Counted from the stretch's first letter, positions 17,079 to 25,817 are shown. The stretch: DNA of 64,000 bases from Paenibacillus polygoni (GCF_030263935.1 NZ_CP127162.1:4740001-4804000); one strand, 5' to 3'. Numbers and translations: made by a program. Notes: generated from the letters alone by a model not told the origin.

Positions 17079-17125
17079 AAAACCGCCATATGGAAGGAGA
17101 ATCCTCGCCGTATCGCGGTACACTT
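17079..17125 (-). terminator. Rho-independent terminator after ydjO-like gene
   Basis: Long imperfect minus-strand hairpin with outer stem ACCGC / GCGGT and inner stems ATA/TAT, GG/CC and AGGA/TCCT, followed by TTTTTTT. It also lies just upstream of the glycosyltransferase start. Confidence 0.75.
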
Positions 17126-17186
17126 ACAGAGCTTTGCTATTTTTACAAACACTTACTTATGCAAAAACGATTATGGTACTAACTCG

Positions 17187-17402
17187 TTACCCTTTTCTCA
17201 TTGCTTTCAAATCATTTGCTGCGTTGGATAACACGGGCAACATTCTCATTTCCCGTTCCATCGGTGAGGAACATAAACTGCATTGCGGCTCGCTATCGAA
17301 TGCGAAATCATCACGCATCCAACCTTTGCAGTCGTCATTGGTACAAGACCAGACCTTCGTGTTCTCCTCGGGGATTTCCTCTGATACTTGACGTCTGTAC
17401 AT
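17187..17402 (-). CDS. ydjO: YdjO-family zinc-ribbon protein (cold-inducible)
   Basis: A 71-residue small protein with two Cys pairs: WSCTNDDCKGWMRDDF and CSLCSSPM, ending in LPVLSN. This pattern is that of Bacillus YdjO, a cold-induced protein of unknown role. The start at 17402 is chosen for its GGGGGAAG site; a longer frame to 17504 overlaps the terminator region after csp. It follows the cold-shock gene csp in the same direction, which matches a cold-related role. Confidence 0.8.
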   Translation of the reverse strand: MYRRQVSEEIPEENTKVWSCTNDDCKGWMRDDFAFDSEPQCSLCSSPMEREMRMLPVLSNAANDLKAMRKG

Positions 17403-17477
17403 GAATACTTCCCCCCTATCTACAGAATAGACGAACTCGATCGCATACTCCGTATCGCTTTTTTTTGGAATGAAAAC

Positions 17478-17515
17478 AAGAACTGCCTTCAACTTGTCAG
17501 TCAAAGGCAGCTTGC
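17478..17515 (-). terminator. Weak terminator between csp and ydjO
   Basis: Stem CTGCCTT / AAGGCAG on the minus strand followed by TTCTTGTTTT. Probably partial, so that ydjO is read less than csp. Confidence 0.55.
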
Positions 17516-17523
17516 AGGTCGGA

Positions 17524-17727
17524 TTAGTATACTTTTACTACGTTCTCTGCTTGTGGTCCGCGGTTACCTTCTACCACGTTGAATTCAACGCGTTGTCCTT
17601 CGTCGAGGGTTTTGAAACCTTCGCCTGTGATTGCGCTGAAATGTACGAAAACGTCGCTTCCGCCTTCAACTTCGATGAAACCGAAGCCTTTCTCTGCGTT
17701 AAACCATTTAACTGTACCTGTTTGCAT
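17524..17727 (-). CDS. csp: Cold shock protein (CspB/CspD type)
   Basis: A 67-residue OB-fold RNA chaperone with both RNA-binding motifs, KGFGFIEV (RNP1) and DVFVHFSAI (RNP2), at normal positions. It binds single-stranded RNA and helps translation at low temperature and in growth. The start follows AAGGAG. The long 5' leader with a hairpin and the cold-related neighbour ydjO fit control at the RNA level. Confidence 0.96.
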   Translation of the reverse strand: MQTGTVKWFNAEKGFGFIEVEGGSDVFVHFSAITGEGFKTLDEGQRVEFNVVEGNRGPQAENVVKVY

Positions 17728-17780
17728 TTGGTCATTCTCCTTTACACTTATATTAATATGGTTATTTTCTTTGAAAAAAA

Positions 17781-17880
17781 TTCACATATTGGAAAAAGTG
17801 TCATTTTCGGAATGAGTCTCTTTCCAAAATGTGAATTACATGACAGAACTAATAATAGCATAATTACCAAATCAACGCAA
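17781..17880 (-). promoter_or_regulatory. csp promoter and structured 5' leader
   Basis: A probable promoter reads TTGCGT (17875-17880), 17 bp, TATTAT (17852-17857) on the minus strand. The transcript would then carry a 5' leader over 100 nt long with a 15-bp hairpin, arms 17781-17795 and 17821-17835 (TTCACATTTTGGAAA against TTTCCAATATGTGAA, one mismatch). Long folding leaders are typical of cold-shock mRNAs. Between 17881 and 18089 nothing else was recognised. Confidence 0.5.
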
Positions 17881-18089
17881 GAGATCACCACATAAAAATG
17901 GTTTAATTTGACATAATATTTAGACTTAAGACGATCCCCATTACTTATCATCTCTTCCTATTACTTATCTTCGCTTCTTCATTATTTCCACAGAAATAGG
18001 GGTTTCATACCAATTCCGTATATAATATCATCGATTTATTGCTATATACCGCCTTTTTTCCAAAATATTCTTTTACTAAATGCACAAAA

Positions 18090-18128
18090 GATAAGAAGCA
18101 TACCGCTCGGCATGCTCCTGCTTATTCG
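18090..18128 (-). terminator. Rho-independent terminator after UPF0316 gene
   Basis: Minus strand AATAAGCAGGAGCATGCC pairs with GGTATGCTTCTTATC, followed by a T-rich stretch. Confidence 0.8.
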
Positions 18129-18130
18129 TG

Positions 18131-18646
18131 CTATCTTTTAATCGAACGCGTCCAAAATCCACCATGGAATTGTTTGGGTTCTACTGTAATAATAAAAGCT
18201 TTTGGATCGAGTTGTAAAATCGTCTCATAGAGCTTTTTCTGGTTTTTACGTTTTGCCAGTATTTCCATTACCAGCCGATCTCCATCTCGGCCATTGCCAA
18301 GCCAAGACGTTACGCCATATCCCTTTTCCCGAAGTGTGGTTACAATCGTACCGCGGGTCTGATCACATATTACCTTGACAGTTATGTAGCCAAGTGCAAT
18401 TTTTTCTTCAATCCAAGCACCAACCAGAATGCCCAGTCCATAACCAAGTGCATATACCACAAGAGCTGAGATCTGGTCTAAGTAGCTGAGCACCATATTC
18501 AGTCCTAGTACATAGATCACGATTTCGACCATACTGATCAAGGCTGCGATGTACTTCTGGCCCTTTAAAGTTAGAATCATGCGTAAGGTATACGCCGAGA
18601 CATAAACAATCTGGATCGCAAAAATGAAAAGTAGCGTTTGAGCCAA
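18131..18646 (-). CDS. UPF0316 membrane protein with DUF2179 domain (YebE-like)
   Basis: A 171-residue protein with three N-terminal membrane helices containing the conserved VYVSAYTLRMILTLKGQKY and EIVIYVLGL, then a cytosolic DUF2179 domain from about residue 105 (LREKGYGVTSWLGNGRDGDR), which resembles an ACT/PII-like fold. It matches the UPF0316 family (B. subtilis YebE). The start is taken as TTG at 18646, nine bases after AAGGAG; a longer frame to 18709 lacks a site. Function is unknown. Confidence 0.8.
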   Translation of the reverse strand: MAQTLLFIFAIQIVYVSAYTLRMILTLKGQKYIAALISMVEIVIYVLGLNMVLSYLDQISALVVYALGYGLGILVGAWIEEKIALGYITVKVICDQTRGTIVTTLREKGYGVTSWLGNGRDGDRLVMEILAKRKNQKKLYETILQLDPKAFIITVEPKQFHGGFWTRSIKR

Positions 18647-18823
18647 GGCTATCACTCTCCTTACTGCAGAACTTTCCGCAAAACAAAACCATACCATCCA
18701 AAATACCACATCTTTGTTCTCATGAAACCCCTTTTCATTAAAATTTCATAGGATAGAGGCTTTTATATGAGTTGCAAAATGAGTTCATTACCGATAGAAA
18801 CGTTATTTATCAGTTCATTCACA

Positions 18824-18861
18824 AGAAAAAAGAGCACCTGTCATTACAAGCAGGTGCTCTT
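18824..18861 (-). terminator. Rho-independent terminator after PepSY gene
   Basis: Perfect stem AGAGCACCTG / CAGGTGCTCT followed, on the minus strand, by TTTTTT. Confidence 0.9.
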
Positions 18862-18901
18862 CGTACTCTTTTCGCCTGAATGCGATATGAATGTAATGGA
18901 T

Positions 18902-19474
18902 TTAGTCGTCCTCACGGTCGATATCAACAGATAAGATGTCTCCTGTATTTGCATCAATCGTAACTTCGGCTTCGTAGTGATTATTTACAAGTTCGATTTC
19001 ATATTCATAACGACCATCGTCAAGATCAAGCTCTGTGCTGATTACTTTACTGTTATCCAGTTGTTTTAACGCAATTTGGGTTGCTTGTTCAAGAGAAACT
19101 TTTACAACTGCCTCCGAAGCGGGTACTTCAAAGTCAAGGTCTTTAGACACGTTAAGCACTTCTCCTGTATAAGCATCGATGTATACCGTAGCATCCACTT
19201 TATCTGACTCGATCTCTACTTCGTAGTATACTTTTCCGTGATCTTTCTCTAAATCAATATCATCAATGGTACCTTGTACCTCTTTAAGTGCTGTTTCTTT
19301 CGCCTGCTCCGCAGTAATCATTTTGTTTGTTGAACTAGTTGAACTAGATGTAGTTGTAGAGGATAGTTGACTAGCTTCCACTGTTGACTCTGCACCTGTA
19401 AATGCTGCTGCACCACCAATTAAAAGCGCCGCACTCAGAACTCCGCCTGCTAAAATACGTTTATGTTTCTTCAT
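18902..19474 (-). CDS. Secreted PepSY-domain protein (YkoI-like)
   Basis: A 190-residue exported protein: signal peptide to about residue 34 (cleavage near VEASQ), a Ser/Thr-rich linker, then two PepSY domains, each ending in an acidic strand (DAYTGEVLNVSKD and DANTGDILSVDID). PepSY proteins bind or inhibit proteases or act as sensors outside the cell. It is the last gene after a two-component system and another PepSY gene, an arrangement like B. subtilis ykoGHIJ. Confidence 0.85.
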   Translation of the reverse strand: MKKHKRILAGGVLSAALLIGGAAAFTGAESTVEASQLSSTTTSSSTSSTNKMITAEQAKETALKEVQGTIDDIDLEKDHGKVYYEVEIESDKVDATVYIDAYTGEVLNVSKDLDFEVPASEAVVKVSLEQATQIALKQLDNSKVISTELDLDDGRYEYEIELVNNHYEAEVTIDANTGDILSVDIDREDD

Positions 19475-19607
19475 GTCTCATCGACTCCTCTTCTTGTTTT
19501 GTTATTCACGTCTCACTTGCTTACAAATATATCTTACCTCTGCCAAATGAGAGTAAAGAAAGAGTTAGATTAGAATTTGATGAGAAAAGAAAAAGAGCTT
19601 CTAAGAA

Positions 19608-20333
19608 TTAGTCATCCCAGGTTACAGACTGGACTTGTCCGGTGATTGCATGAATTTGAATAACGGCTTCTTTATCATCGTCCGTCTCAATTTCAACTAA
19701 ATAATAAGGATGGTTGGTGTCTTCCCCTCGAAGTTCGGTATCTTCTACTTCACCTTCTACTTCTGCCATCGCAATTTTCTCTACTTCTTCTTCCGCCAGA
19801 AATTTTTGATTCTCTTCTTCCTCGTCCTCTTCGTCATCCTCTTCATCGGTGGTAATCGTTTGTCTTGATAACACTTCTCCCGTATAAGGATCGATCTCAA
19901 ATAAAGTACGCTCTGTATCTGTCTTTACTTTGGCTTTGTAGATATCTTGATCGTCCTTCGTAATCAGCTCCAGGAAGAGCAGTTTGCCTCCTGTCTCACT
20001 CAGCAGCTTCTCTTTCACCGTATCCCTGCTCAGAATAGCATGTTCCTTCACACCTGACTTACTGATCTGCTGAATTGAGATAATACTGCCATCGCTGCTA
20101 TCCACGATAAATTCATAGGTTCCTGTATCCGTGCTTATTCGCAGGTGATATTCCCCATTCTCAAGCGTACTCTTCTCCACTGTACCTGGATATTGGCTTA
20201 TTACCGTCTCCTCTACTGCCTCGGCAGACAGAACGGAATCTGCATGATTCCATGGCTGAACAAACAAGAGAACAAGTCCAATCAGAACGGCAGCTCCGGC
20301 TCCCGCATATCCTAGTTTTTCTTTTATATACAT
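19608..20333 (-). CDS. Membrane-anchored PepSY-domain protein
   Basis: A 241-residue protein with one N-terminal membrane anchor (AGAGAAVLIGLVLLFVQPW) and an extracellular part with repeated PepSY-type units (YEFIVDSSDGSIISIQQI, FEIDPYTGEVLSRQTI, IQIHAITGQVQSVTW). A strongly acidic stretch EEDDEEDEEEEN separates units. Start at 20333 with AAGGAG. It lies 100 bp after a histidine kinase gene and is likely part of its regulon. Confidence 0.83.
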   Translation of the reverse strand: MYIKEKLGYAGAGAAVLIGLVLLFVQPWNHADSVLSAEAVEETVISQYPGTVEKSTLENGEYHLRISTDTGTYEFIVDSSDGSIISIQQISKSGVKEHAILSRDTVKEKLLSETGGKLLFLELITKDDQDIYKAKVKTDTERTLFEIDPYTGEVLSRQTITTDEEDDEEDEEEENQKFLAEEEVEKIAMAEVEGEVEDTELRGEDTNHPYYLVEIETDDDKEAVIQIHAITGQVQSVTWDD

Positions 20334-20404
20334 AATAGAAAACTCCTTCCTATTTACACTTCACACCTGCCACCAGTATAACTCTTAACAATGAGAATTC
20401 TCTG

Positions 20405-20447
20405 AGAAAAGCAAATCATCTTGCCTTTCTGCTTAGGCAAGATGATG
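20405..20447 (-). terminator. Terminator overlapping the end of the histidine kinase gene
   Basis: Minus-strand stem CATCATCTTGCC / GGCAAGATGATT with loop TAAGCAGAAA, the loop starting with the kinase stop codon, then CTTTTC. It separates the two-component genes from the two PepSY genes. Confidence 0.75.
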
Positions 20448-21797
20448 AACTGGGAACTGTATATATGCTGTGGTGCCTTTACCATAAGTACTTTCCAAAC
20501 CAATTTCCGCCTTAATCTGCGCAGCAATCTCACTTGCTAGTGCCAAACCAAGACCTGTTCCGCCCTGTTTACGCGATCTTGCCTGATCCACCCGGTAGAA
20601 ACGGTCAAACACTTTGGGAAGTTCATCAGCAGGAATGCCCGGACCATAATCCGTTACGCTTATGGTAACGTAACTGGCATCAGGCTGAACACGGATAAGG
20701 ATGGAGTCCTCGCTATATTTTCTGGCATTATCCAGTAAAATAACAAGCAGCTGCTTTGCCTTGTTGATATCCGTATAAGCATAGCAAGGTTCTGATGAGG
20801 GAGTTTCCACCTCAATTTCCCTCTGGTACGCTGTCCCGTAAGAACGGGCCATATCATTTACCATACCGGCTAGATCGTGTTGCTCTAACGCAATGCTAAA
20901 CGACTCGGTTTCTCTCGCCATCATAAGCAGCTGTTCTGTCATCTCTCGCATCCGGATGGCTTCCGAGTGAATAGCTTCAACGGATTCTTCAAAAAGGTCT
21001 GGGCGCGACATGCCTCTCCTCTTCAATAGACTGGCATAGCTTTCAATCACCGTCAGCGGTGTCTTGAGTTCATGAGAAGCATTGGAGACAAACTGCTCTT
21101 GTTTCTCATAATTTCGCTTCAGTCGGCCCATCATTCGGTTAAACGTCTCACCCATCTCGTATAGCTCGTCTTTGGACTGATTCTGCAAATCAAGGGTCTT
21201 AAATCCGCCCCCGTCTTCAATGATCCTCATTGTCTGCGTCATACTTGATATCGGCCGGATGATAATGCTTCCAAGCAGCCGGCTTGAAGCAAATACCGCC
21301 AGCAGCGCAACTAGAGACACGGAAATCAAGACAACCTGGAGCACCTTCAGATTGTTATCTACACTTGCAAGGCTTTCTGTCACCTGAAGGTTCACTACTT
21401 CTCCATCGGCCCATATCACGGGCATGGATACAAAGACATAACGTACACCTTCTATTTTTAACACTTCGGTATGTTTATTCGGATAAAAAGCAGGGTTAAT
21501 CTGAGCAAGACGCCGCTCCGAGAGCGAAGTAACTGCAGGCGGATTATCGCCTGACATTCTCACCATCCTAAGCATCCCTTCTGCCGGTACAAAAGAACGC
21601 AGTAAGTCGTCTGGAGCTACGATATCAGCTGCATTACGTACACCTGTTGAGATCGAATTTGCTTCTGCTTCCGCTCTTTCCATCTGGGTGTCTGTCGACA
21701 TTCGGTCAAACATGAAATAGATAAATCCATTAATCAACAGCAACAGGACAATAAAAAGCACCGAAGTATATACATAGATGGTTGTACGCAGCTTCAT
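20433..21797 (-). CDS. Membrane sensor histidine kinase (YkoH-like)
   Basis: A 454-residue kinase: two membrane helices (residues 8-30 and about 153-178) around an extracellular sensor of some 120 residues, a HAMP linker, then the HisKA domain with SNASHELKTPL (phospho-His near 242) and the HATPase domain with LLDNARKYS, DYGPGIP and GGTGLGLA. It would phosphorylate the OmpR-type regulator encoded just upstream, whose stop it overlaps by four bases. The association with PepSY genes parallels ykoGHIJ. The signal is unknown; metal or envelope stress is possible. Confidence 0.9.
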   Translation of the reverse strand: MKLRTTIYVYTSVLFIVLLLLINGFIYFMFDRMSTDTQMERAEAEANSISTGVRNAADIVAPDDLLRSFVPAEGMLRMVRMSGDNPPAVTSLSERRLAQINPAFYPNKHTEVLKIEGVRYVFVSMPVIWADGEVVNLQVTESLASVDNNLKVLQVVLISVSLVALLAVFASSRLLGSIIIRPISSMTQTMRIIEDGGGFKTLDLQNQSKDELYEMGETFNRMMGRLKRNYEKQEQFVSNASHELKTPLTVIESYASLLKRRGMSRPDLFEESVEAIHSEAIRMREMTEQLLMMARETESFSIALEQHDLAGMVNDMARSYGTAYQREIEVETPSSEPCYAYTDINKAKQLLVILLDNARKYSEDSILIRVQPDASYVTISVTDYGPGIPADELPKVFDRFYRVDQARSRKQGGTGLGLALASEIAAQIKAEIGLESTYGKGTTAYIQFPVHHLA

Positions 21798-22522
21798 GTC
21801 TCGGTCCTGAGAACGTAACCTACACCGCGAACCGTGTGGATCAGCGGAGAGCGTCCATGATCTATTTTCTTACGAAGATATCGGATATAAACATCAACCA
21901 CATTGGTGTCGCCCATGTAATCATACCCCCATACGGCCTCAAGAATCTGCTCCCGGTTCAGGACTTGCCGCTGATTACGAAGTAAATAAACCAGCAGATC
22001 AAACTCCCGGGGAGTAAGCTCTATTCCATCTTCGGCTCGCAGTACCTCTCTTGTTTTTTCATTCATCTTCAGGTCACCGGCAGACAGCCATACTTCCTGT
22101 TCTTGATTTTGTTCTTCAGTTCCCGTCATATTCAATTTTTGAACTTTTTGAACTTTACTATGTAAACGGAGGGCGGCACGAATCCGGGCAAGCAGCTCTT
22201 CAATCTGAAAAGGTTTTGTGACATAATCTGTCGCCCCAAGATCAAGACCGGAGACTTTATCTTCAACGGAGCCTTTAGCCGTCAGCAAAATGACAGGGAT
22301 ATGTTCATCATGACTGCGTATACGCCGCAAGACTTCGATCCCGCTAAGACCCGGTAACATGATATCAAGTAATACCAGATCAAAATCACCATTCTGAAAA
22401 GCTTCCAGCCCTTCCGTACCGCTCATTGCCTTGGAGACCTCATAATCCTCATACTCCAGTTCAATTTCTAACACTCTAGCAATTTTCTCTTCATCTTCGA
22501 CGATGAGAATGGATGGTTTCAT
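21794..22522 (-). CDS. OmpR-family response regulator (YkoG-like)
   Basis: A 242-residue regulator. The receiver domain carries VEDEEKI, the phospho-acceptor Asp in LVLLDIMLPG (residue 53), and TDYVTKPF. The C-terminal winged helix has LTPREFDLLVYLLRNQ and YIRYLRKKID. The start follows GGAGGAGG. It overlaps the kinase gene (ATGA) and lies only 30 bp after the yhfK-like gene, so all may be read together. Confidence 0.92.
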   Translation of the reverse strand: MKPSILIVEDEEKIARVLEIELEYEDYEVSKAMSGTEGLEAFQNGDFDLVLLDIMLPGLSGIEVLRRIRSHDEHIPVILLTAKGSVEDKVSGLDLGATDYVTKPFQIEELLARIRAALRLHSKVQKVQKLNMTGTEEQNQEQEVWLSAGDLKMNEKTREVLRAEDGIELTPREFDLLVYLLRNQRQVLNREQILEAVWGYDYMGDTNVVDVYIRYLRKKIDHGRSPLIHTVRGVGYVLRTET

Positions 22523-22552
22523 AGCTCCTCCTCCGCTTTGTTCAAAGCAATG

Positions 22553-23197
22553 TTATATATTTTGCACCATTTCCTGAATTAAATGCTCTCCAGATACAAG
22601 AGGAATCGCTTTTCTATACGTATTCTCTGCATTCAGTACCGCTACAATAACCGATGCCACATCTTCACGCGGAATGCTTGACTCTCCTTGCTCGATATCC
22701 GTTGTTACTTTACCGCGACCCGGTTCATTCAGCAGTCCGCCCGGACGCAAAATCGTATACTGCAAAGAGGATTGTTCCAGCTGTTTATCTGCGTAATGCT
22801 TGGCTACATAATAAGGTTTAATTTGTTCTGGCCAGCGTGTCCGATCTTCTGCATACAGAGCACTTACCATAATATATCTCGAAATTCCTGCCTGCTCTGC
22901 AGCTTCCATCGTTTTCACAGCTCCATCGAGGTCAATAAGCAGAGTCTTATCAAGACCTGTGCTTCCGCCGGAACCCGCCGTAAACACAATTGCATCGCTG
23001 CCCTTCATCGCCTCCGCAAGTTCCTCTACGGTTCCTTCCAAGTTAGCAAGTACAGGTTCTACACCCGCTTTATTAAAGGCCTCTGCCTGTTCTTCTTTCC
23101 GAACCATTGCTCTTACCGTATGCTCTTTGTCATCCTTAAGCTGTGAGATTACTTGCTTCCCAATCTGTCCATTTGCACCAATTACTAAAATATTCAT
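22553..23197 (-). CDS. yhfK: NAD(P)-binding atypical SDR oxidoreductase (YhfK-like)
   Basis: A 214-residue single-domain Rossmann protein of the NAD(P)-binding atypical SDR group. It begins MNILVIGANGQIGKQV (glycine-rich nucleotide-binding motif) and carries YIMVSALYAEDRTRWP and LQYTILRPGGL, close to B. subtilis YhfK in length and motifs. The usual catalytic YxxxK is seen only as PYYVAKHYADKQL. The substrate is unknown. Immediately upstream of a two-component system. Confidence 0.82.
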   Translation of the reverse strand: MNILVIGANGQIGKQVISQLKDDKEHTVRAMVRKEEQAEAFNKAGVEPVLANLEGTVEELAEAMKGSDAIVFTAGSGGSTGLDKTLLIDLDGAVKTMEAAEQAGISRYIMVSALYAEDRTRWPEQIKPYYVAKHYADKQLEQSSLQYTILRPGGLLNEPGRGKVTTDIEQGESSIPREDVASVIVAVLNAENTYRKAIPLVSGEHLIQEMVQNI

Positions 23198-23325
23198 GAC
23201 TCATTTCTCCCTTCAAAAGTGGATTTCTTTCAATCATCCATTCTCTCCCTTCATTTACCCTCCAGGCCCGATCTATAACAAATCTGCACCTGATGAAGGG
23301 CAGGGTGACAGCCACGTATCAAATG

Positions 23326-23366
23326 AAAAAAGAAGGCAGACAACCTATAGTGGTCGTCTGCCTTCC
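23326..23366 (-). terminator. Rho-independent terminator after ndh
   Basis: Minus-strand stem GAAGGCAGACGACC / GGTTGTCTGCCTTC followed by TTTTTTC. Confidence 0.9.
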
Positions 23367-23386
23367 TATTCTTCTATCGTAATAGA

Positions 23387-24568
23387 TTAGTACGCAAGAG
23401 CGAACAAACCATCGATATGTTTAAGGTAACGGATGTTACTTGCTTCTTTCATCATTGTTGCAGGCAAGCCTTTCAAGCGAGTTTGGCTTCCGCCAAGCAT
23501 AGCGATTGCATCTTTACGTCCCAAGCTTCCGAGAGTACCGGAGAAGACTGGAGTGAAGACTTCAAAGTCGCCGCCTTTGATGGTTGCAGCAAGGTTATGT
23601 CCAATCGTTTCACCCATTTGCCAAGCAAGCTGAGCTGTTGGAGGATAAGGACGAGCACCTTCGCTAGGAATAACAACTGCACTGTCGCCCGCGATGAATA
23701 CATTCTCGTGGGAAGTAGAGTGCAGTGTTTCTTTTACGGTTGCACGGCCACGGTTTACTTCGATACCACAGTTAGCTACAACTGCGTTACCTTGTACGCC
23801 GCCTGTCCAGATCAGTGTGCTTGTTTCGATGGAGCTGCCATCTTTCAGCATTACTGTGTGTTGCTGCATTTCAGTGATTGCCACACCAACGATGAATTTC
23901 ACACCGCGTTTTTCAAGACTTGTTTGAGCACGCTCAACAAGCTCTGGCGGGAATCCTGCAAGAATAGAAGGACCTGCTTCTACGTTGTAGAGCTGTACTT
24001 CTTCACGTTTGATGCCTTTTTGTTTACATACATGATCCAGAATGTCAGCATATTCACCAACAAGCTCGATACCTGTCAAACCGCCGCCGCCGACAACGAT
24101 TGTTGCGTCTGCTTTGTTTCCGGTTTTTTTGTAATTATCCAGGCAAGCTTCCACGTGTGCACGGATTTTGTTAGCATCGTTTACGGATTTCAGAGTAAAG
24201 CTGTACTCTTGAAGTCCTGGGATACCGAAGAATGCTGTTTCACTACCAAGAGCAACTACGAGATAGTCATAGCTGTAGATCGTTCCGCTTTGCATTACAA
24301 CTTTGTTCTCGTCTGGTTTGATCTCGGAAACTGTGTCAATTTTCAGGTTAACTTCTTTACCGCGAAGAAGTTTCTCCAGTGGAAGTGCAACAGCTTTCTC
24401 AGCGATGGAACCTGCTGCAAGACGGTGTAATTCAGTAATAATTTGGTGAGTTGGGAAGCGGTTCACAACTGTAATTGTTGCTTCTTCAGCGGACAAGTAC
24501 TCACGCGCTGACAGCGCGCTTAGCAAGCCGCCGTAGCCTCCGCCCAGAATCAAAATTTGCTTCGACAT
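23387..24568 (-). CDS. ndh: Type II NADH dehydrogenase (Ndh/YjlD)
   Basis: A 393-residue flavoprotein that passes electrons from NADH to menaquinone at the inner face of the membrane without pumping protons. FAD site: ILILGGGYGGL at the N-terminus; NADH site: IVVGGGGLTGIELVGE near residue 162; FAD-binding VFIAGDSAVV near 293; the quinone-site block PYPPTAQLAWQMG follows. It is very close to B. subtilis YjlD. The start at 24568 (MSKQ) is chosen over one two codons earlier because GGAGG is six bases upstream. Cotranscribed with yjlC. Confidence 0.95.
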   Translation of the reverse strand: MSKQILILGGGYGGLLSALSAREYLSAEEATITVVNRFPTHQIITELHRLAAGSIAEKAVALPLEKLLRGKEVNLKIDTVSEIKPDENKVVMQSGTIYSYDYLVVALGSETAFFGIPGLQEYSFTLKSVNDANKIRAHVEACLDNYKKTGNKADATIVVGGGGLTGIELVGEYADILDHVCKQKGIKREEVQLYNVEAGPSILAGFPPELVERAQTSLEKRGVKFIVGVAITEMQQHTVMLKDGSSIETSTLIWTGGVQGNAVVANCGIEVNRGRATVKETLHSTSHENVFIAGDSAVVIPSEGARPYPPTAQLAWQMGETIGHNLAATIKGGDFEVFTPVFSGTLGSLGRKDAIAMLGGSQTRLKGLPATMMKEASNIRYLKHIDGLFALAY

Positions 24569-24606
24569 ATCCATCCTCCGTTCTTACTTTCGTATCAATA
24601 ACTTTT

Positions 24607-25044
24607 TTAGTCTTGTTTTTGCCCTTGACGCTCGTTAAGCACATTCAGGAATGCTTGAGCAAAACGAAGTGATTGCTGTACGTTAGGATCTTTCAACATT
24701 TTGAGCATACCGAAAAGACCAACAGAAGACTGTTCCGCTTGAGCACGGTCTCCAGCTTCGATAGCCGCGGATGCTACACCTTTTGCTTTTTCTACTACAG
24801 GCGTTGTAAATTCTCCAAGAGCGACTTTCATGTCGTTAACGAAGACTTTATCTGTTGCCAAGCCTTGAGCGAAATCATAAGCTTTTGTCATAGCAGTTAC
24901 CATTTCAGCCAGTTTAGGCAGATTCTCCACAAGAACAATAAGAGAGTCTTGAACCTCCGGCTTCATCAATTGATCAAGTACATCCTGATTTTGTGCAGGA
25001 GCTGCACCGTTTACTGGTACCTCTTGTTGAGTCGGTTGTGACAT
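24607..25044 (-). CDS. yjlC: DUF1641 protein YjlC
   Basis: A 145-residue, mostly helical protein of the DUF1641 family (LPKLAEMVTAMTKAYDFAQG; GLFGMLKMLKDPNVQQSL). In B. subtilis yjlC and ndh form one operon controlled by the NADH-sensing repressor Rex, and the order is the same here, 38 bp apart. The role is unknown, but the conserved pairing suggests a helper of NADH oxidation. Start with AGGAGG. Confidence 0.9.
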   Translation of the reverse strand: MSQPTQQEVPVNGAAPAQNQDVLDQLMKPEVQDSLIVLVENLPKLAEMVTAMTKAYDFAQGLATDKVFVNDMKVALGEFTTPVVEKAKGVASAAIEAGDRAQAEQSSVGLFGMLKMLKDPNVQQSLRFAQAFLNVLNERQGQKQD

Positions 25045-25162
25045 AAGAGAACGTCCTCCTTTACTTTGGGTTAAAAAGCCCGCTTGCTTGACCCTACCTG
25101 ATAATCAAATGAACGACCCTGAATGCACACTGAATTGTAATGTAACAATTTTCACACATTAG

Positions 25163-25188
25163 AAAAAGCCGCGTCCTTTCAAGCGGCA
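25163..25188 (-). terminator. Terminator-like hairpin in the yjlC upstream region
   Basis: Minus-strand stem GCCGC / GCGGC with a ten-base loop and a following TTTTTC, 119 bp before the yjlC start. It could attenuate the operon or end a transcript coming from further upstream. Confidence 0.5.
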
Positions 25189-25364
25189 CAGGCAGCTTTA
25201 GCATACACATGTGATGTACTTCATGGATCTTTTGCAAAAATGAATAGTTGTTTATTCCATCGCAATCACAAATTTATCCGAACAGGCCAATTACGAACCT
25301 ATACCCTAATATTACACTTATTACACATAAACACGAGTTAAATCTAACTATACTTGTGAATACC

Positions 25365-25382
25365 TTGTGAACATTGTAACAA
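25365..25382. promoter_or_regulatory. Rex-like operator upstream of yjlC-ndh
   Basis: TTGTGAACATTGTAACAA agrees with a Rex-type palindrome (TTGTGAAnnnnTTaACAA) with one mismatch in the second arm. It shares 16 of 17 bases with the operator at menA (4207-4223). It lies about 320 bp from the yjlC start, so the promoter would have to be far upstream. Confidence 0.5.
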
Positions 25383-25579
25383 AACCTCTATTTTTGTCAA
25401 TACAATGAATTTTCGCTTTTAGGCTTGAAAAAGGCACATAATCTCGCTTTTTCTACTATATACAGTGCTAATTAATACCATTGTTAACTACATCTATTTA
25501 TTTGAAAAATAGAGATATCATTTCGTTTTTTTTGAAATAGCAATTCTTTGTATCTTACAAATTCGCAGAGAGAAGTCTT

Positions 25580-25720
25580 ATAGTCCCCACACCCGGCCCT
25601 CGCCAGCCCAAAAAAATCAGCATATGGTAGTAAGAAGTAACATTACCTTGTACAGATGTAAATAGTGCGTGGGCTAAATTGTAAGTATAGGGCGCCCGGT
25701 TCCCTTCACTATTTTTATGA
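25580..25720 (+). ncRNA. Candidate structured RNA (6S-like rod?)
   Basis: In a 770-bp gene-free stretch, a GC-richer segment can fold into a long closed rod. ATAGT at 25580 pairs with ACTAT at 25708; ACCCGG pairs with CCGGT nearer the middle; AGCCCA (about 25615) pairs with TGGGCT (about 25670). A run of five T follows the right arm. No reading frame with a ribosome binding site is present. The shape recalls 6S RNA, but the identity is not established. A covariance search would be decisive. Confidence 0.35.
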
Positions 25721-25817
25721 GATCCAGACTTGACCCGCTGGGAGGCTTATGCTCGCTTTTTTTCATACTGACTACCAACGTTAGGACTTCGCTGCTGCAA
25801 TTGAATCTAGGACGTTC

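Noticed and set aside
17890..17920. AAAATGGTTTA-ATTT resembling the inner part of the promoter-like repeat
   Set aside because: Only about 14 bases match and neither terminal inverted repeat nor inner arms are present, so chance cannot be excluded.
23417..24430. 337-codon open frame on the + strand opposite ndh
   Set aside because: It is antisense to a certain gene (ndh), Cys/Phe-rich in a way that mirrors the ndh codons, and has no ribosome binding site.
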